Source of the DNA: DASWJZ01 sp963720705
Lineage (GTDB): Bacteria > Pseudomonadota > Alphaproteobacteria > Rhizobiales > Afifellaceae
Assembly: GCA_963720705.1 (NCBI GenBank)
Contig: CAVRGJ010000002.1
Span: 310,001-374,000, forward strand
DNA length: 64,000 nt
Direction of reading: 5' to 3'
Shown here one piece after another: positions 63,572 through 64,000 of the stretch. The stretch's first letter is position 1. Every line of letters begins with the position of its first letter. Under the pieces are notes generated by a model. It had not been told where the DNA came from. It saw nothing but the letters and a program-made list of their open reading frames with translations, and searched no databases. A program made the translations under genes and the position numbers.

Positions 63572-63862
63572 ATGCAGGCTGTTCTTTACGTCGTACTCTT
63601 GGCCCTCGACATCTATTGGTGGATCATTATTGCAAGCGCCGTCTTCTCCTGGCTCTATGCCTTCGGCGTCGTCAATCCGCGCAATCAGGTGGTGTCCACG
63701 ATCGGCCGGTCGCTCTACCAGCTGACCGAGCCGGCGCTCAGGCCGATCCGCCGCGTCGTGCCGAATTTTGGCGGGCTCGACATCACGCCGGTCATCCTGC
63801 TCCTGATTGTGATCCTGATTCAGCAGATCATCATCCGCTACATCTTTCCGTACGTGCCGTGA
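63572..63862 (+). CDS. YggT-family membrane protein
   Basis: A 96-residue membrane protein with two hydrophobic segments (about 5-25, VVLLALDIYWWIIIASAVFS, and about 72-92). The motif LTEPALRPIRRVVPNFGGLDITPVI (in pieces) is the YggT hallmark. ATG at 63572 with GGAGAAGCG upstream. It overlaps the next gene by four bases (GTGA). The family is linked to cell division and osmotic tolerance in various bacteria; the molecular role is unclear. Confidence 0.9.
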   Translation: MQAVLYVVLLALDIYWWIIIASAVFSWLYAFGVVNPRNQVVSTIGRSLYQLTEPALRPIRRVVPNFGGLDITPVILLLIVILIQQIIIRYIFPYVP

Positions 63863-64000
63863 CGAGGCTAAGCGCGGCGACTTTCGCAGCGGACGCCGGC
63901 GGTCTTACACTCCGGATCAGGCTCACGCCGCGCGGTGGGCGCGATATCATCGAAGGCATTGCGACGCTCGCGGACGGGCAGCTCGTGCTCAAGGCGCGCG
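63859..64000 (+). CDS. DUF167-family protein (YggU-like), truncated by the window end
   Basis: Partial gene, at least 47 codons. It starts with a GTG overlapping the YggT stop. The visible part reads LTLRIRLTPRGGRDIIEGI and LADGQLVLKAR, the N-terminal pattern of DUF167/YggU proteins, which commonly follow yggT. The remainder lies beyond the window. Confidence 0.8.
   Translation, partial: MTRLSAATFAADAGGLTLRIRLTPRGGRDIIEGIATLADGQLVLKAR

Overview
The window is a GC-rich, gene-dense stretch of an alphaproteobacterial chromosome, most likely from the order Hyphomicrobiales (Rhizobiales). The main evidence is a complete rhizobial-type L-rhamnose locus (rhaRSTPQUK divergent from rhaD-rhaI). Supporting evidence is the large share of ABC importers, about 100-bp palindromic intergenic repeats starting GTCATCCTCGG, an MEP-pathway ispG, and a ribB fused to a degraded GTP-cyclohydrolase II domain. 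The genus cannot be fixed from the sequence alone.

Layout. 1-9.7 kb is mixed housekeeping and enzyme genes: low-affinity iron permease family protein, esterase, AlkA-type glycosylase, nucleoside deaminase, ispG, 3-hydroxybutyrate dehydrogenase, macrodomain protein, an exported protein of unknown function, an aldo/keto reductase and a FAD monooxygenase. 9.9-20.9 kb is the rhamnose locus: importer RhaSTPQ, mutarotase RhaU, kinase RhaK and repressor RhaR on the minus strand, and aldolase/dehydrogenase RhaD and isomerase RhaI on the plus strand, with a large palindromic operator between them. 20.9-28.2 kb holds single enzymes, a VapBC-type toxin-antitoxin pair, ribBA and a ThDP enzyme.

28.4-36.1 kb is a minus-strand sugar-type ABC importer in which one permease is fused to an SMP-30-like beta-propeller and is followed by a second propeller protein; a GntR/FCD regulator sits upstream. 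Divergent from it, 36.3-45.7 kb encodes a FAH-family hydrolase, an alpha/beta hydrolase, an amidohydrolase and a branched-chain-amino-acid-type importer whose LivF ATPase is fused to a Tm-1-like domain. 45.8-49.9 kb is a flotillin, two tandem SRPBCC proteins and a quinone reductase.

50-61.9 kb looks like an acquired metabolic island. An integrase remnant lies at one edge, and a decayed DUF3644-like gene and tRNA-Ala(CGC) at the other. Inside are a DeoR regulator, a ribose-type ABC importer with a DUF2291 lipoprotein, a fucose/arabinose-isomerase-like protein, a split transketolase and an FGGY kinase. The isomerase-kinase-transketolase set matches the logic described for D-apiose catabolism, but the substrate is inferred. 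62-64 kb has the tRNA, an ECF sigma/anti-sigma pair, YggT and the start of a DUF167 gene.

Nine otherwise intact genes, including the normally essential ispG and ribBA, each carry a single frameshift, always equivalent to one extra base and mostly in short G/C runs. Sequence or assembly error is the simplest explanation. These genes are typed as pseudogenes only because the reading frame is broken in the sequence given.
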